Part shown: piece by piece, positions 7,268-17,600 of the stretch
Layout of the letters: each line of letters begins with the position of its first letter
Position numbering within the stretch: position 1 is the first letter of the stretch
Assembly: GCA_022796855.1 (NCBI GenBank)
Contig: JAAWJM010000020.1
Coordinates: 1 to 37,245 of the forward strand
Length of the DNA stretch: 37,245 nt
Source: Clostridia bacterium
Lineage (GTDB): Bacteria; Bacillota; Clostridia; TANB77; CAG-508
Reading direction: 5' to 3'
Made by a program: the position numbers and the translations under genes
Notes under the pieces: model-generated
The model's database searches: none
What the model was told of the DNA's origin: nothing
The model's input: the letters and a program-made list of their open reading frames with translations, nothing else

Positions 7268-8302
7268 TTAATTTTTATTTGATGACAATGTTGGTATCTC
7301 AATATCATTGTCATTGTTGTCATTATTGTCATCAATGACATTTCTTTTCAGTATTATTTTTCTTCCGTTCCTATTTCTAAATAAAGAATATTCAATGCTA
7401 TTTTCTTTTAATTTTGTAAAGTGATATTCATTCAATATTTTTGTAATAACTGTTGGTGCAATTTCTTTTTCTTCTAGTTCTTTTAGTAATTCTGTTGCAC
7501 TGCCTTGCCATTCTGTTTTATTTTTCATAAGTTCTACAACCTTATATATTACTTCTGGAGTCTGTTGTTCTTCAATTTCTTTTTGTGTTGCTTTGCTAAT
7601 TAGTTCCCAATTACAATTATTAAATCTCAAAACAAATTCTTGATATTCTACATCTCTACCAGTTATATATAAAGTGGCTGTGCTTTCAGTTCGTGTTTTT
7701 TTATCTAGTATAAATGTTGTATCACTACTTCCCATTATTCCATTTGTTCCAGAAACTTTATTGAATACATCATTATCGCCTTGTTTTCTTATATGGTGTA
7801 CTAATATAATTGCTATCTTATATTTGTCTGCAAATTCTTTTAAAACTGATACATCTCCATAATCATTTGAATAACTGTTGTCATTTCCTTGATTACGAAT
7901 TTTTTGCAATGTATCTATAACTATTAGTCTTGTATTTGGAAATTGCTTTATATGGCTTTCTAGTTGTAATATAAGACCATTTGAGATTTTACTTGTAGAT
8001 GTTGCAAAATGTAATCTGTTATTTGCTGTATCTGTTATTTTAAATAGTCTGCTTTGTATTCTTGCAAATGTATCTTCTAAACATAAATATAAAACATCAC
8101 TTTCTTTTGTTTTTAGTTCCCACATAGGCTCTCCTTTTGATACTTGTAAACATATTTTTAGCATTAACCAACTTTTGCCTATTTTAGAAGCTCCACAAAA
8201 TAAGTGTAGTCCAATGGGTAAAATATTCTCAATAATAAATTCTGTTTGCCCTAAAGGGTTATATAATAAAGTTTCTGCATCAATAATTTCTAGTTCTTTC
8301 AT
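7268..8302 (-). CDS. RepA-like AAA/RecA-fold ATPase
   Basis: A 344-residue ATPase of the hexameric RepA/RecA-fold group often found on plasmids and integrative elements, where it acts in replication. Visible motifs: Walker A GASKIGKS (37-44), a DVLYLCLED strand, Walker B RLIVIDT (about 125-131) and the downstream IILVHHIRK segment typical of this family. The C-terminal third (after about 245) looks like a winged-helix region (WQGSATELLKEL, then VITKILNEYHF). The last residues are a D/N repeat (DDNNDNNDND). AAAGGAGG lies 10 bases before the ATG. A separate primase or iteron array is not seen, so autonomous replication is only a possibility. Confidence 0.85.
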   Translation of the reverse strand: MKELEIIDAETLLYNPLGQTEFIIENILPIGLHLFCGASKIGKSWLMLKICLQVSKGEPMWELKTKESDVLYLCLEDTFARIQSRLFKITDTANNRLHFATSTSKISNGLILQLESHIKQFPNTRLIVIDTLQKIRNQGNDNSYSNDYGDVSVLKEFADKYKIAIILVHHIRKQGDNDVFNKVSGTNGIMGSSDTTFILDKKTRTESTATLYITGRDVEYQEFVLRFNNCNWELISKATQKEIEEQQTPEVIYKVVELMKNKTEWQGSATELLKELEEKEIAPTVITKILNEYHFTKLKENSIEYSLFRNRNGRKIILKRNVIDDNNDNNDNDIEIPTLSSNKN

Positions 8303-8342
8303 TTGGCTTTTTCCTCCTTTCCCTTTACTAGCTGAAGAAAAG

Positions 8343-8362
8343 TATATTGCTTTTCAGTTAGT
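8343..8362 (-). repeat. 20-bp motif shared with 20120-20139, upstream of repA
   Basis: TATATTGCTTTTCAGTTAGT here and TATATTCCTTTTCAGTTAGT at 20120-20139 differ at one base and face the same way, each upstream of a minus-strand gene. Here the motif also forms one arm of an imperfect palindrome with ACTAGCTGAA at 8328-8337. It could be a regulator site or a replication-related site. Confidence 0.5.
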
Positions 8363-8409
8363 AAAAAAATTAACCCTATATCAATGCTTTTTGCATTAGA
8401 TATAAGGCT
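8363..8409 (-). terminator. Terminator between tnpV and repA
   Basis: On the minus strand an imperfect stem (CCTTATATC-T-AATGC with GCATT-GATATAGGG, loop of five A) is followed by TTAATTTTTTT. It would end the transcript from the helicase and tnpV before repA. The palindrome just after it, in the repA leader, could make it an attenuator. Confidence 0.65.
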
Positions 8410-8440
8410 ATGTATTTCCTTTATATTCAATTTTTTCTTT

Positions 8441-8824
8441 TTAGTTATATACATACTCGTTATAAACTATTTCTTCGGCTCTCGCCTTAATATTATTCAT
8501 TCTAGCAACCCATTCTAATTGATTACTTGCTTTTAGTTCTTCTGTAACATTCTCATTCTTTGCTAATTTTGTTATTATACTTGCTAAAAGAGAATTGCAT
8601 TTTTCATCTATTGAATGTAAATAGGTATTCAACTTACCATCTAGTCTTAATTCAGTACATAAAGGAATATTATGCTTTTCAATATATCTCAAATGTGCCT
8701 TTCCATATCTTCCAATAGTGAAATTTGTGTCTTTTGGTATTGTTAGATTTGGGAAATAATAATCTCCTTTTAGTGTGTAAGTTATTCCAGTTCTTTCATC
8801 AACATATTCATTTTTTAATTCCAT
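8441..8824 (-). CDS. tnpV: TnpV-family protein (downstream copy)
   Basis: A 127-residue protein of the TnpV family, named from the Tn4451 transposon and of uncertain role. The family pattern is clear: GDYYFPNLTI near the N-terminus, then IGRYGKAHLRYI, LDGKLNTYLHSID, NVTEELKASNQLEWVARMNN and the terminal AEEIVYNEYVYN. The ATG at 8824 is chosen for AAAGGTGG 8 bases upstream. It follows the methylase/helicase gene by 60 bases on the same strand. A second TnpV is encoded inside the helicase gene at 13171-13521 and aligns with this one over its whole length. Confidence 0.9.
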   Translation of the reverse strand: MELKNEYVDERTGITYTLKGDYYFPNLTIPKDTNFTIGRYGKAHLRYIEKHNIPLCTELRLDGKLNTYLHSIDEKCNSLLASIITKLAKNENVTEELKASNQLEWVARMNNIKARAEEIVYNEYVYN

Positions 8825-8884
8825 AGTTATTACCACCTTTCAATACTGATTTTACCTTACTTTGTAGGCTTTTTCAAATGTGCA

Positions 8885-11800
8885 TTAAGCAACTTTTTGA
8901 TATTCTGCTTTATTCTTTCGGTCAAACATTTTCATTACATTTAGTTCTATTGCACTGACTGTTTCTCCAAAAGTAGATGCCCAACTGTCAAATTGCAATA
9001 AATTTGCTTTTTCCAGTGTGTTATATTGTAGGTATCTCTGCATTGTATACATTTCTACCATACTATTACTAATTGGCGTACCAGTAGCAAATACAATTCC
9101 TCGTCCCTCAGTTAATTCATCTAAATACTGACATTTCATAAATAAGTCAGAACTTTTTTGTGCCTCTGTTTGTGCTATTCCTCCAACATTTCGCATTTTG
9201 GTAAATAAGAAAAGATTTTTGAAATAATGTGCTTCATCAATAAAAATTCTATCACACCCTAATTGTTCGAATGTTACTATATCATCTTTTCTACTTTGGT
9301 CATTTAATCTTTTTAGCTTTTCTTCTATTTTCTTTTTTGTTTTCTCTAATTGTTTTATAGAATAATATTCACCATCATTAATTTTTAAATCGTCTATTCC
9401 ACAACTTAAATCAAATATTTGATTTTGCAATATTTTTTCTTGTCTTTCTTTAGACATTGGTATTTTTTCAAACTGTGAATGTCCTATTATTATTGCATCA
9501 TATTCTCCAGTAGCTATCTTTGAACAAAACTTTTTACGATTATTAGTTGCAAAATCTTTCTTTGTAGCAACTAATACATTTGCTGATGGGTATAATTGCA
9601 AAAATTCACTTGCAAATTGCTCTATAATATGGTTTGGAACAACAAATAAAGACTTAGAACATAATCCAAGTCTTTTTGACTCCATTGCAGAGGCTACCAT
9701 TTCAAAAGTTTTTCCTGCACCAACCTCGTGTGCTAATAATGTATTTCCACCATATAGAATGTGTGCTATTGCATCAATTTGGTGTTTTCTTAGGGTTATT
9801 TCTGGATTTATTCCACTAAATTGAATATATTGTCCATCGTACTCTCGAGGCTTTATACTATTAAATTTTTCATTATAGATTTTTACTAATTTTTCCCTTC
9901 GTGATTGGTCTTTCCAAATCCACTCTAAAAATTCTTCTTTTATTTTTTCTTGTTTTGCTTGTGCTATTGCAGTTTCTTTCGCATTTAAAACTTTTTGCTC
10001 ATTTCCCTTTTCATCAATTACTGTATCTGTAATTCTTACATCTTTCAAATTTAAAGTAGTTTCTATTATTCTATAAGCATTTGCTCTTGTAGTTCCATAG
10101 GTACTATATGCTAATATATTTCCCTTATCTTCACTTTTGCCGACTATGTTCCATTCTGAAGTATAGTCGGAATAATGCACACTAATTCTATCTCTATTAC
10201 TAGAATTTGGTTTTAATAACTCAAAAATAAATTGCTCTATGATTTCTGTAGGTAGCCACGTTGCACCTAATCGTACACTTATTTCACTAGCTGAAAGGTC
10301 TTGTGGTTTTACTTTTTTTAATGAATCAACATTCTTTTCATACTCTGGATTATTTTTTGCAAATTCTTCTGCTATTTTTAATTTTTCTCTAACATTACCA
10401 GATAAATATTCATCTGCAGTTACATATATTTCTTTCATTGGGTCTTTATATATGCTACCTTCTAGTTCTTTTACCAATTCTTGTTCTGTTTTTCCTGTTA
10501 GATTAGTCATATATTCTATATCAACTCTTGCTTTCTCTGATATAGATAAAATTAATGCATCTATACTATTACTTACCTCTGTTACTGCTTTATGTGGCTT
10601 TATAGTTCTTTTCGTAAACATATCTGCCTTTTTTATGAATTTTTTATTTTCATCTATTATTTCAAGTGAGCATAATAAATAATAACTGCTATCATCACTA
10701 AATGCGTTTTCATTTCCTCTACTATTAATTATTCCATAAGTTCTTGTAAAGCTATCATACAAGCTATTTAATTTTATTTGTTCTTGCTTTATTTCATCTT
10801 CTGAGGCATTATCTGTTTGTAATTCTATTAAGTTTCGTACACAATCTCTAATTGCTATCATACCTTTTATTCTACTTGTTGCAGTTACTGGTATATCTTG
10901 TAAATACATTCTACTGTTTTCTCTGTAATATATTTGATTATCAACTATTGTATATGAAAAGTTTCTTACACTTGGGTCTGCTGGAATACTCTTTTCCTCT
11001 TCGTCTTCTAAGTCTATTTGGTAATCTTCTATTTCAGAGTTAATATTTATTATTGCTTGGTCTAATAAATTTTCTAAAGGGATTTCATAAGGTGTACAAG
11101 TTGGAGTTAGTCCAAATCTACCTGATGTCATCTCCATTTTTCCTAAAATCATTTCTGGGTGGTCTACAAAATATTTATTCATTCGTATTCCATCTTCACT
11201 TTCAGCAAGTTCTACCCAATCATCCTCAATATCTGTTATTTTATCTCTTTTCTTTAAGAATATAATATCTGATGTTACCTCTGTTCCTGCGTTCTTTTTA
11301 AATGTGTTGTTTGGTAATCTAATTGCACCTATCAATTCTGCTCTTTGACATATATATTTTCTTATATCTTCATTTTCTTTGTCCATTGTTCCTCTGCTTG
11401 TAATAAATGCTATTACTCCATTTGGTCTTACTTTATCTAATGCTTTTGCAAAAAAATAGTCGTGAACTTGAAATTTGTTTTTGTCATATCTTTTATCATA
11501 TAACTTATAATCTCCAAAAGGTACGTTGCCAACTGCAACATCAAAAAATGAATCTGGTAAGTCTATTTCTTCAAAACCTTTTACTGCTATTGTATTTTTC
11601 TGATATAACTGTCTTGCAATTCTTCCTGATATTCCATCTATCTCAATTCCATACATTTTGCATTGTTTCAAATTATCTGGTAACATTCCCATAAAATTAC
11701 CTGTTCCACAACTTGGCTCTAAAATATTACCTTGTGATAACCCCATTTTTGCAAGTGCTTTATAAATTGAATTGATAACAATAGGTGGTGTGTAAAATGA

Positions 11801-14356
11801 TGTTAAAGTAGATTGTTTTGCCTCTTTATATTCTTTTTCAGTAAGTAAAGAGGAAAACTCATTATATTCTTTAGTCCAGTCATCATTGCTTTTATCAAAT
11901 GCCTCTGGTATTCCTCCCCAACCTACATATTGACTTAGTATTTCTTGTTCTTCTGGTGTTGCATATCTATTTTCTTGTTCGCATTGTTGTAATACTTTTA
12001 TTGCCTCTATATTCCTTTTATATTTTTCCTTTTTTGTTCCCTCTCCTAATGAATTATCTGTAATTTTATAATTATTTCTATCTTTTAAGGGAATTTCTGG
12101 ATGTAAATCAAAATATTCTATTTTATTTCTTCGTTTTGTTTTAATATTTGCTTTTAGTTTGTTTTCCTGTTTTGTTTCTGGTTTTGGCTCTGTTGTATTT
12201 ATTTGAGTTGTGTCTTCCTGTTTATTTTCCGTTTGTTTTGTATATTTTTCTTCGTTTGTTTTTAATTTTTGTATGATTTTTTCATTTCTTAATTTATCAT
12301 TTGCAGGATTTTCTTTTACTTTTCTATCAAATTCTTTTCTTTCCATTTCTTTTGTAAGTAATGGAAATGATGTATCTACTAAAATAACTCTGTTATCATC
12401 TATTGTCCTTATTTCATATTGTTGTGTTCCTATATAAACAATATCTCCAATATTAAATTCATAATAAGGTAATCTTTTTTCTAGTTCTACTAGGAGTTCT
12501 CTTGCTACTACTGCCTCCTCTTCATCATAGTCTATATCTTCCATAGTAGCTTTTAGAAAATCAATATAATCTTTAATATTTAATTCATCATTTATATCTG
12601 CTCTAATTAGTTCTATATTTTCTTCGTCTGTATTCCCCATAGGAATATTATCTATATAACTATAAAAGTCATAATCTTTTATAAAAGAATGTAATTTCTT
12701 TGCAAGTTCATATTCTTCATCTTTTATTTGTTTTTCTACTTCATTATTTATTTGTGGTCTATCGTTTGCATCTAACCAATCATAGTATTCATCTTTTTCT
12801 ATTTCACTTAAATATCTATCAATATTTATAAGTTCTCTTATTCTTTTTTCTACTTGTAACCACGTTAATCTTAGTATTTGTTCATTTTCTCCACGTCCTG
12901 CTGATAATACTATTCCTTTTGCACTATGGTCTTCTGATATTCCATTATAGTCTGCACTTCTACCACCAATTCCATATTCATTTTTTAAAAACTCTGCATT
13001 TTCCCTACTTGATAGACTTTTATTAAACTGTTCATATATTCTAAACTTGCCATTTACTGTATTACCACCCTCTTGTAGCACACTATCTATCATTTCTTGT
13101 GTAAAAGAAAAAACAGAAGCATTTTCTGCCTCTGCTATATTTTGTTTTTGTTCTTCTTCAGTTAGTATTTCTAATTGTAAATTAGTTCTTTCATTATCTG
13201 TTCCTCTGCTATCATCCTGTAATTGTTCATCATTCCTATCCAAGTCATTTGGTCTTCCAGTTTCAATTCTTCTGTTATTCCCTCTTGTTTCGCCATTTTC
13301 TCTACTATTTGTTTTATCATCTTCGTTGCTGTTTCTTGTATTTCCCTCAAATGCTCTGCTAGTTTGTTGTTCATTAGTAGTATTGTGTATTCCCCTTTCT
13401 TGTTCTTCTTTAGATAATGTAACCTCATTTGTGCGAATTTCCCTGTTGGTAGTTTCTCTTGTGTCATTGTTAGGTTGGGCATATTGTAATCCCCTACTCT
13501 CGTGTATTCTATTTCTATCATCTTCATTTCCTCCTTTGATATTTTCTTTATTATTAGAATACTCTTCTTTTTGATTATTAACAAATGTGCGATTTTGATT
13601 TTTTTCTTCCTTTTGCAGATTTATTACTGTTTTTGCAATTTCTCTTAATCCCATTTCTGCTATGTCACTTATTGCAGTTCCTAATAAAACTGTTAGATTA
13701 CTATTATCGAATTTGTTTATATATGAAAATTCACTTTTAGCTATATAATCTTCTGGATTTATTCCACATCTATTAAGTATCATATATGCTACACTGCTAA
13801 AAACAGTTTGATACACCAATGGAGTTATTTCTTCATCAGATAATTTTTCTAACATTGTTCCTTGCTTATATTTTGTTATTGATGACATATAATCTTGTAT
13901 ATTATCAACTACCATATTATTTGTTGTAGCCATTATTGTATCTACTAAATTATTGTTTTCTCCTATATCTCCAAATTTTGCCTCTAATGATTCTATAACT
14001 TCTTTTTCATATTCTGGTTTTACATCCCATAATTTATATGGTGTATTTCTATAATTGTGTGTATCTGCTACATCAAACACTAATTCAAAAGGGTATTTAC
14101 TATTTTCATCTTTTGAAAATACAAATATATAGTCTGCACCTTTATTTACCCACCTGTGTACTTTATTATTCCAAGTTGCCATATCTGCACACGCAGTTGC
14201 ATTTGGTCTTTGTGCATAAATTAAAATTTGGTCATTAAAACTATATTTAAAGTTCCAAGATGCCGTTTTTAGAAATGATAACCATTTGTCCTCACTTTTG
14301 GTTATATCGTTTATCTTTTCATTATAAAGTTCTCTTATTTCTATAATTTTTCCCAT
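8885..14356 (-). CDS. Methylase/SNF2-helicase fusion lacking its C-terminal helicase half
   Basis: A giant ICE-type protein of 1823 residues. Residues 1-130 resemble an LtrC/ArdC-like ssDNA-binding domain (SFNDQILIYAQRP, then ATWNNKVHRWVNKGA). A low-complexity Asn/Arg/Glu/Thr linker covers about 255-410. An N6-adenine methylase domain follows (ILEPSCGTGNFMG and the NVPF catalytic motif near 940). The SNF2 helicase N-half has Walker A LLAHEVGAGKT (near 1545), IFIDEAHYFKN (near 1705) and the ATGTPISNSM motif. Homologs usually continue for several hundred residues with a helicase C-terminal domain ending in a QRxGRxxR motif. Here the frame ends soon after the conserved FGETVSAIEL with an unrelated short tail, so ATP-driven helicase activity is probably lost. 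GGAGG supports the start. The tnpV gene at 13171-13521 lies within the linker in another frame. Confidence 0.9.
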   Translation of the reverse strand: MGKIIEIRELYNEKINDITKSEDKWLSFLKTASWNFKYSFNDQILIYAQRPNATACADMATWNNKVHRWVNKGADYIFVFSKDENSKYPFELVFDVADTHNYRNTPYKLWDVKPEYEKEVIESLEAKFGDIGENNNLVDTIMATTNNMVVDNIQDYMSSITKYKQGTMLEKLSDEEITPLVYQTVFSSVAYMILNRCGINPEDYIAKSEFSYINKFDNSNLTVLLGTAISDIAEMGLREIAKTVINLQKEEKNQNRTFVNNQKEEYSNNKENIKGGNEDDRNRIHESRGLQYAQPNNDTRETTNREIRTNEVTLSKEEQERGIHNTTNEQQTSRAFEGNTRNSNEDDKTNSRENGETRGNNRRIETGRPNDLDRNDEQLQDDSRGTDNERTNLQLEILTEEEQKQNIAEAENASVFSFTQEMIDSVLQEGGNTVNGKFRIYEQFNKSLSSRENAEFLKNEYGIGGRSADYNGISEDHSAKGIVLSAGRGENEQILRLTWLQVEKRIRELINIDRYLSEIEKDEYYDWLDANDRPQINNEVEKQIKDEEYELAKKLHSFIKDYDFYSYIDNIPMGNTDEENIELIRADINDELNIKDYIDFLKATMEDIDYDEEEAVVARELLVELEKRLPYYEFNIGDIVYIGTQQYEIRTIDDNRVILVDTSFPLLTKEMERKEFDRKVKENPANDKLRNEKIIQKLKTNEEKYTKQTENKQEDTTQINTTEPKPETKQENKLKANIKTKRRNKIEYFDLHPEIPLKDRNNYKITDNSLGEGTKKEKYKRNIEAIKVLQQCEQENRYATPEEQEILSQYVGWGGIPEAFDKSNDDWTKEYNEFSSLLTEKEYKEAKQSTLTSFYTPPIVINSIYKALAKMGLSQGNILEPSCGTGNFMGMLPDNLKQCKMYGIEIDGISGRIARQLYQKNTIAVKGFEEIDLPDSFFDVAVGNVPFGDYKLYDKRYDKNKFQVHDYFFAKALDKVRPNGVIAFITSRGTMDKENEDIRKYICQRAELIGAIRLPNNTFKKNAGTEVTSDIIFLKKRDKITDIEDDWVELAESEDGIRMNKYFVDHPEMILGKMEMTSGRFGLTPTCTPYEIPLENLLDQAIININSEIEDYQIDLEDEEEKSIPADPSVRNFSYTIVDNQIYYRENSRMYLQDIPVTATSRIKGMIAIRDCVRNLIELQTDNASEDEIKQEQIKLNSLYDSFTRTYGIINSRGNENAFSDDSSYYLLCSLEIIDENKKFIKKADMFTKRTIKPHKAVTEVSNSIDALILSISEKARVDIEYMTNLTGKTEQELVKELEGSIYKDPMKEIYVTADEYLSGNVREKLKIAEEFAKNNPEYEKNVDSLKKVKPQDLSASEISVRLGATWLPTEIIEQFIFELLKPNSSNRDRISVHYSDYTSEWNIVGKSEDKGNILAYSTYGTTRANAYRIIETTLNLKDVRITDTVIDEKGNEQKVLNAKETAIAQAKQEKIKEEFLEWIWKDQSRREKLVKIYNEKFNSIKPREYDGQYIQFSGINPEITLRKHQIDAIAHILYGGNTLLAHEVGAGKTFEMVASAMESKRLGLCSKSLFVVPNHIIEQFASEFLQLYPSANVLVATKKDFATNNRKKFCSKIATGEYDAIIIGHSQFEKIPMSKERQEKILQNQIFDLSCGIDDLKINDGEYYSIKQLEKTKKKIEEKLKRLNDQSRKDDIVTFEQLGCDRIFIDEAHYFKNLFLFTKMRNVGGIAQTEAQKSSDLFMKCQYLDELTEGRGIVFATGTPISNSMVEMYTMQRYLQYNTLEKANLLQFDSWASTFGETVSAIELNVMKMFDRKNKAEYQKVA
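13171..13521 (-). CDS. tnpV: TnpV-family protein encoded out of frame inside the methylase/helicase gene
   Basis: A 116-residue TnpV homolog on the same strand as the large gene but in its +1 frame. It aligns with the other TnpV copy along its length: GDYNMPNLTM, GKFAQMRLHYLKK, MNNKLAEHLREI, GITEELKLEDQMTWIGMMNN and the final EEQIMKELIYN. An AAAGGAGG sequence ends 8 bases before the ATG at 13521 (another in-frame ATG at 13527 is too close to it), so it has its own ribosome-binding site inside the larger gene. It lies exactly over the host protein's disordered N/R/E/T-rich linker (host residues about 279-395), where a second frame is easily tolerated. Full-length homology in an alternative frame is hard to explain by chance. 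Confidence 0.8.
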   Translation of the reverse strand: MIEIEYTRVGDYNMPNLTMTQEKLPTGKFAQMRLHYLKKNKKGEYTILLMNNKLAEHLREIQETATKMIKQIVEKMAKQEGITEELKLEDQMTWIGMMNNYRMIAEEQIMKELIYN

Positions 14357-14371
14357 TTTGCACCTCCTTTG

Positions 14372-14590
14372 CTATTTGGTATCAAACAAAATTTTAAACC
14401 AACTTTTATCTTGTATCATATCTTGTATTTCCCATATTACCTCAATATCTTTTAGATTTACTTTATCTTGTTCTTTCAGCTTTTTTAGTTCTAATACTTT
14501 TATATTCAAAATTTCTTTTTCAGTTATAATGTTTATTTTCTCTAGTTTTTTTATTACTCTTTTCATTTGATTTATGCTATATGTTGCCAT
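14372..14590 (-). CDS. Small helical hypothetical protein
   Basis: A 72-residue lysine- and glutamate-rich protein (MATYSINQMKRVIKKLEKIN...), probably two or three helices, no membrane segment. It lies 15 bases upstream of the methylase/helicase gene and is likely co-transcribed with it. A GTAGGTG sequence upstream of the ATG is an acceptable ribosome-binding site. Not recognised; its place suggests an accessory of the element's DNA-processing module. Confidence 0.65.
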   Translation of the reverse strand: MATYSINQMKRVIKKLEKINIITEKEILNIKVLELKKLKEQDKVNLKDIEVIWEIQDMIQDKSWFKILFDTK

Positions 14591-14648
14591 TTTTTACACC
14601 TACTTTCTATGATTAAAGGTGACCTATTAAAGCCACCTTTATTTCACT

Positions 14649-17600
14649 TTATTTATTTTTTCTTTTCTTAATTATTTCATATATGCTTATACTTAATAAT
14701 AAAGTAGTAGATGTTCCAAGTAATATTACCCATAAAATTGTATTTCTTTCATCTCCAGTTTTTGGTGTTTCTGGAATAGGCATATCTTGCATAACTACCT
14801 TTTGTCCATCTCCTGCTATAAAACTAATTTCTTCCGCAATTCCATAACTCTTTGGACTTATAATTTCTCTCATTATATATTCTTTACCCTCTACAAGATA
14901 ATGAATTATATGAGTTTCCTCTGTGGAAACCCATTCTTCTATAATTTTCCCTGTTTCTTTTTCTATGATTTGAATAGTAGCTCCTGCTAATTCTTCGACT
15001 CCTGTTTCATTAACCTTTGAAAATTCCATTTCGGTAGGTTTATTATATACATCAATTATTAATAAATCTCCATTTGTTGTTACTTTTACCTCATATATAT
15101 AATCATTAACTACATATCCCTCTACTTGTCCTACTTCTTGAATATAATATGTTCCAAGTTCGAGATTTTCAAAAGTAGCAATTCCATTTTCATTTGTTTT
15201 CTCAGTCATAATAATTTCATTCATATTTTTATTAGCTGAGATATTAAACTCTACATTTTCTAATCTTTTGTTTTCATCAAAACTATCTTTTTTTACTACT
15301 TGTATTGTTCCTCTTGCTAATTTATTTTCAATAGTTCCATTATTAATTTGAATTGTATATTCTGCTATATCTTTTCCGTGATATGCAATTTCAAAATCAT
15401 ATTCACTATTTTCATCTAATACATATTGTGAATTAGTTGATAATTCTTTAATATAGTATGTTCCTATTGGTAGGTCTGGTACATTAATTAAATGTCCTTC
15501 TTTATTAATTTCAGTTACTGCAATTAGAGAACCATTTTCAATAGCTACATTTCCCATATAGTCATATATATATTCTCTTGCATAAATACCAAATCTAATA
15601 TCTTTATATGCCTTATCGTTTTTGAAAATTTGTTGTTCTTCAAGAACTTTTGTTAAATCAATATTAACTTTTGCACGATTATTATTTAAAGTAGATTCAA
15701 TGATTTGTAATTCTGCTTTTTGATTATCTTTAATTTCAAAATAATGTTTATCTGTATTTCCAATATAACCAAATGGCACTTTACTTTCTACATAGTAATA
15801 TTTTCCTACTGGAAGTTTCTTACTTGTAACTTTTTCCCAATCACTCTCTAATGTCTCAATTTCTTCATCTTTTTCATAATATACTGTATTACCAATTTTT
15901 ATTTGCTCATTTGCATAAATTGTAATCTCAGTATCAAGTATATTAGATGTGTGCCAAGCAGGTGTAAATGTTTCTCCAAATTCACTATTTCCTTTTGCTA
16001 CTGCCATAAAAATATCGCCTGTTTTATTCCATTCTAATTGTCCAAAAACTACTTCGTCTTTCATCTCTATTTTTTGAACCTCACTTGTATCTTGTATCGT
16101 GAATTCTATATCTTGTGCAATAGCAAATCCATATGGACTAGAAATTTCCCTCATTATATAAGTTTTTCCTACTTCAAGACCTTTCATTATATGTGGTTTT
16201 ATTGTTCTGTCTTCATTTTCTCCGTCTTGTCCAGAAATCCACTCTTCGAATATTGCTCCCTCATTATCTTTCTCAAATACTTTTATATATGCACCTTTAA
16301 TCTCTGAATCGTCTGTTATATCTTTTTTAGATATTTCTACTGTAATAATTTTATTTTTAAATTCATATTCATTTTCTATTGTTTCAATATTTTGTCCTTT
16401 ATAAGTTGCATCTACTTTTATTATTTGATTAGAACTTGAATAACCAATTGGTGCTTGTATTTCTCTAATTTCATATTCTGCTAAAGGTAGGTCTGTTTCA
16501 AAGTGTACTTTTCCTATTTCATTACTTGTTACTTTTTCGATTAATGTTCCCTTTTCAATTACAATTTCATTATTATAATTATAAATGTTGTCTTTTGCAT
16601 AAATTCCAAATTCAGCACCTAAAAGTCCATCATTTGTATCATAATCTTTTTTATATACAGTTAAATCTACCTTTTGTCTTTCATTTTTAAATGAAGCATT
16701 ATCATAAACTATCTCTGTTTCCTGATTTTCATAAACTAATGAAATATCTTTTATCTCATTATTTAATACAAATCCATTTGGTGCTTGTATTTCTCTTACA
16801 GAATATTCTCCAAGTGGAAGTGCTTTTGATGTTACTTTTCCCTCTGTATTTGTAGTAATGGTGTCTACTACTGTTCCTTTTTTATAAATAACAGTTCCGT
16901 CATTTGATGGGTCTAAAATATCTTCTTTTGCTAATATTTCATATTTTGCATTTGCTAATCCTTTTTCCTCATAAATGAATTTTCCATTTTCAAATCCTAC
17001 TAATACCTCGCCTATTTTTGTTATATTAACTTTTCCTTTTACTGGTTTATCTTTTTGTTTTATTGTTATTATTGGTGTATTTCCGTCTGGTAATGTTTGG
17101 TATGCTACGTGAGATGTTATTTCAAATTGTATTGGATTTTTAGATACTAAATAACCAAATGGACTTTTTATTTCTTCTAGTTGATATTTTCCAACTGGTA
17201 ATTGTTCTCCTGTCATAACTGTTCCATCTTTTGTAGTTTCCCACGAATTAACGTAGTGAGGTAATGGATTCCAGTCCCAATAGCCAAAATACTCTCCTGT
17301 TTCTGTATTCTTTATTTTAAACTGTGCATTACTGATTTTTACTATTTTTCCTGTTTCTTCGTCTTGTTTTATTATTGCTAAAACAGACCTAAAAGAAGTA
17401 TCGTTAAAAATTCTCCACGTTTGTGGAGTAGCACTATCTTCTGTTATTACAACTTTAAAGTCTGGTACTTTATATTTATTGTCTGGTACTTTTGTTTCTC
17501 TTACTATATAAGTTCCATATGGTAATCTTTCACTTACTGCATAACCTTTTTCATCTGTTTTTAATATTGCTGTTTCTTGTGCATTTGCATTTTTTGCAAT

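Noticed and set aside
7258..7341. 28-codon N-terminal extension of the DUF6075-like gene
   Set aside because: It is the other frame of the repA D/N repeat; a strong ribosome-binding site supports the later ATG at 7257.
13047..13574. Long plus-strand frame opposite the helicase linker
   Set aside because: A Ser/Phe/Leu-rich reverse-strand shadow of the low-complexity linker, with no ribosome-binding site.
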